Below, one piece after another: positions 31,404 through 31,906 of a stretch of DNA of 31,906 bases. The notes beneath the pieces were generated by a model. It worked only from the letters and a program-made list of their open reading frames with translations, searched no databases and was not told the DNA's origin. The stretch covers positions 1 through 31,906 of the forward strand of contig DASSYR010000023.1 in the NCBI GenBank assembly GCA_035703165.1, written 5' to 3'. Numbering within the stretch: the first letter of the stretch is position 1; every line of letters starts with the position of its first letter. Position numbers and translations under genes: made by a program. The stretch is from AWTP1-9 sp035703165 (GTDB lineage Bacteria; Bacteroidota; Bacteroidia; Chitinophagales; Chitinophagaceae).

Positions 31404-31456
31404 TGTGTCAGGAATACCATACTCATTAAATTTCTTAACCCTAAACTTTAAATAGT

Positions 31457-31906
31457 ATGAATTTATCTAAAAACATTTTTTCTTTTGCTCTGTTGGCTGT
31501 TACCAGTATTACTTTTTACCAATGTGCCAAAAAGCAACAAAATGAGGAACAAACAAAGCCTGTGTTTAGCACCAAAATAGGGGCTGTTATTTCTTCGGAA
31601 ACTGCCAGGCGGTGGTTAAGCTATACTTATACTGCCGGTGCCAAACTTGAAAATCATTTACTAACACCTCAAAACATTAAGGGCATATTGCAAACAAAGG
31701 GCAGCCTGGGTGTGGCATTACATCATACACAGGATGAAAACGGGGCTTACCACCTGCTAGCCATTACCGTTACCAGTACCAATGCCTTATGGGATTCTCC
31801 GCTTATTATTGATACGCATAGTGGGGAAGTGGTAAACAGCTTTACGGCCAAAGCATGGGCGGATAATTATATAAAAGCTAATGCACCGGGCAGCATACGG
31901 TACCAC
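31457..31906 (+). CDS. Hypothetical lipoprotein, N-terminal part (runs off window)
   Basis: The frame is open for 150 codons to the window edge. MNLSKNIFSFALLAVTSITF is a signal peptide followed by YQC, an atypical but acceptable lipobox. The mature start is AKKQQNEEQT, polar as in Bacteroidota lipoproteins. Later sequence includes SSETARRWLSYTYTAG, LGVALHHTQDENGAYHLL and WDSPLIIDTHSGEVV. No family is recognised in this part. The start follows the hairpin-rich intergenic region closely. Confidence 0.7.
   Translation, partial: MNLSKNIFSFALLAVTSITFYQCAKKQQNEEQTKPVFSTKIGAVISSETARRWLSYTYTAGAKLENHLLTPQNIKGILQTKGSLGVALHHTQDENGAYHLLAITVTSTNALWDSPLIIDTHSGEVVNSFTAKAWADNYIKANAPGSIRYH

Larger units (their letters stand above)
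30917..31456. other. Hairpin-rich intergenic region, no gene seen
   Basis: This 540-base stretch holds no convincing gene; an 85-codon frame at 31198-31455 is built over inverted repeats. Structures seen: GCCCC with GGGG near 31038-31072; CAGGCT/AGCCTG at 31227-31244, followed by T4; TCCTGCC/GGCAGGA at 31345-31360; and GTAGGA...TCCTAC at 31372-31403. It is noticeably more structured than the other gaps. Confidence 0.6.

Noticed and set aside
31198..31455. 85-codon plus-strand frame before the last lipoprotein
   Set aside because: It runs through palindromic repeats, has an unnatural composition and ends directly before a better-supported start. It is kept as intergenic.
1..31906. CRISPR array or CRISPR-like spaced repeats
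   Set aside because: No regular repeat-spacer pattern was seen on either strand.

Overview
The window looks like chromosomal DNA of a Bacteroidota bacterium, most likely from the Chitinophagaceae or a close relative. The evidence is low GC; few Shine-Dalgarno sites; the Bacteroidota -7 promoter element TAnnTTTG ahead of many genes; several TTG or GTG starts; and lineage-typical families such as an IPExxxVDY protein, a long PurF-like amidotransferase, a DoxX-like membrane protein and a sortilin-like Asp-box protein. The placement is inferred from gene content, not from a marker-gene search.

Layout. (1) 1-5400: the start of an exported amidohydrolase, a decayed and partly deleted copy of a purF-like gene (692-1487), another decayed coding scrap, a membrane-anchored seven-blade WD40 protein, a frameshifted IS630-like transposase remnant, and the intact 615-aa purF-like gene. 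The broken and intact copies are colinear over their shared downstream flank, so this is a decayed segmental duplication around the WD40 gene. (2) 5440-11800: a conserved minus-strand block, rimP-nusA-infB followed by a SurA-like periplasmic chaperone. A promoter and a perfect hairpin precede rimP. (3) 11870-15770: three small membrane or coiled genes, a CAT-anticodon tRNA, an outer-membrane barrel protein, hflX overlapping a Rieske gene, and tRNA-Asn, with clear terminators between units. (4) 15775-16890: a PIN-domain toxin with an excisionase-type HTH antitoxin, preceded by 9-bp iterated repeats. (5) 17077-25236: a short-chain dehydrogenase, an M28 peptidase with PDZ, an IPExxxVDY protein, dnaN, a lipoprotein, a DUF2007/zinc-ribbon protein, a fatty-acid hydroxylase family protein and a DoxX-like protein. 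(6) 25559-31906: an unknown protein coupled to a beta/gamma-crystallin protein, a divergent pair of exported proteins (M20D amidohydrolase and Asp-box double propeller), a hairpin-rich intergenic region, and the start of a lipoprotein.

The most unusual signal is in the rimP-nusA-infB operon. Each of the three start codons is preceded by a perfect inverted repeat whose proximal end lies exactly 14 nt upstream of the ATG, although the three hairpins differ in sequence. This suggests a shared translational or attenuation control. Other points worth following are two probable leaderless genes, the iterons at the toxin-antitoxin operon, the cytosolic calcium-motif crystallin operon and the purF duplication scar. 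No CRISPR array, complete insertion sequence, prophage or recognisable defence island is present.
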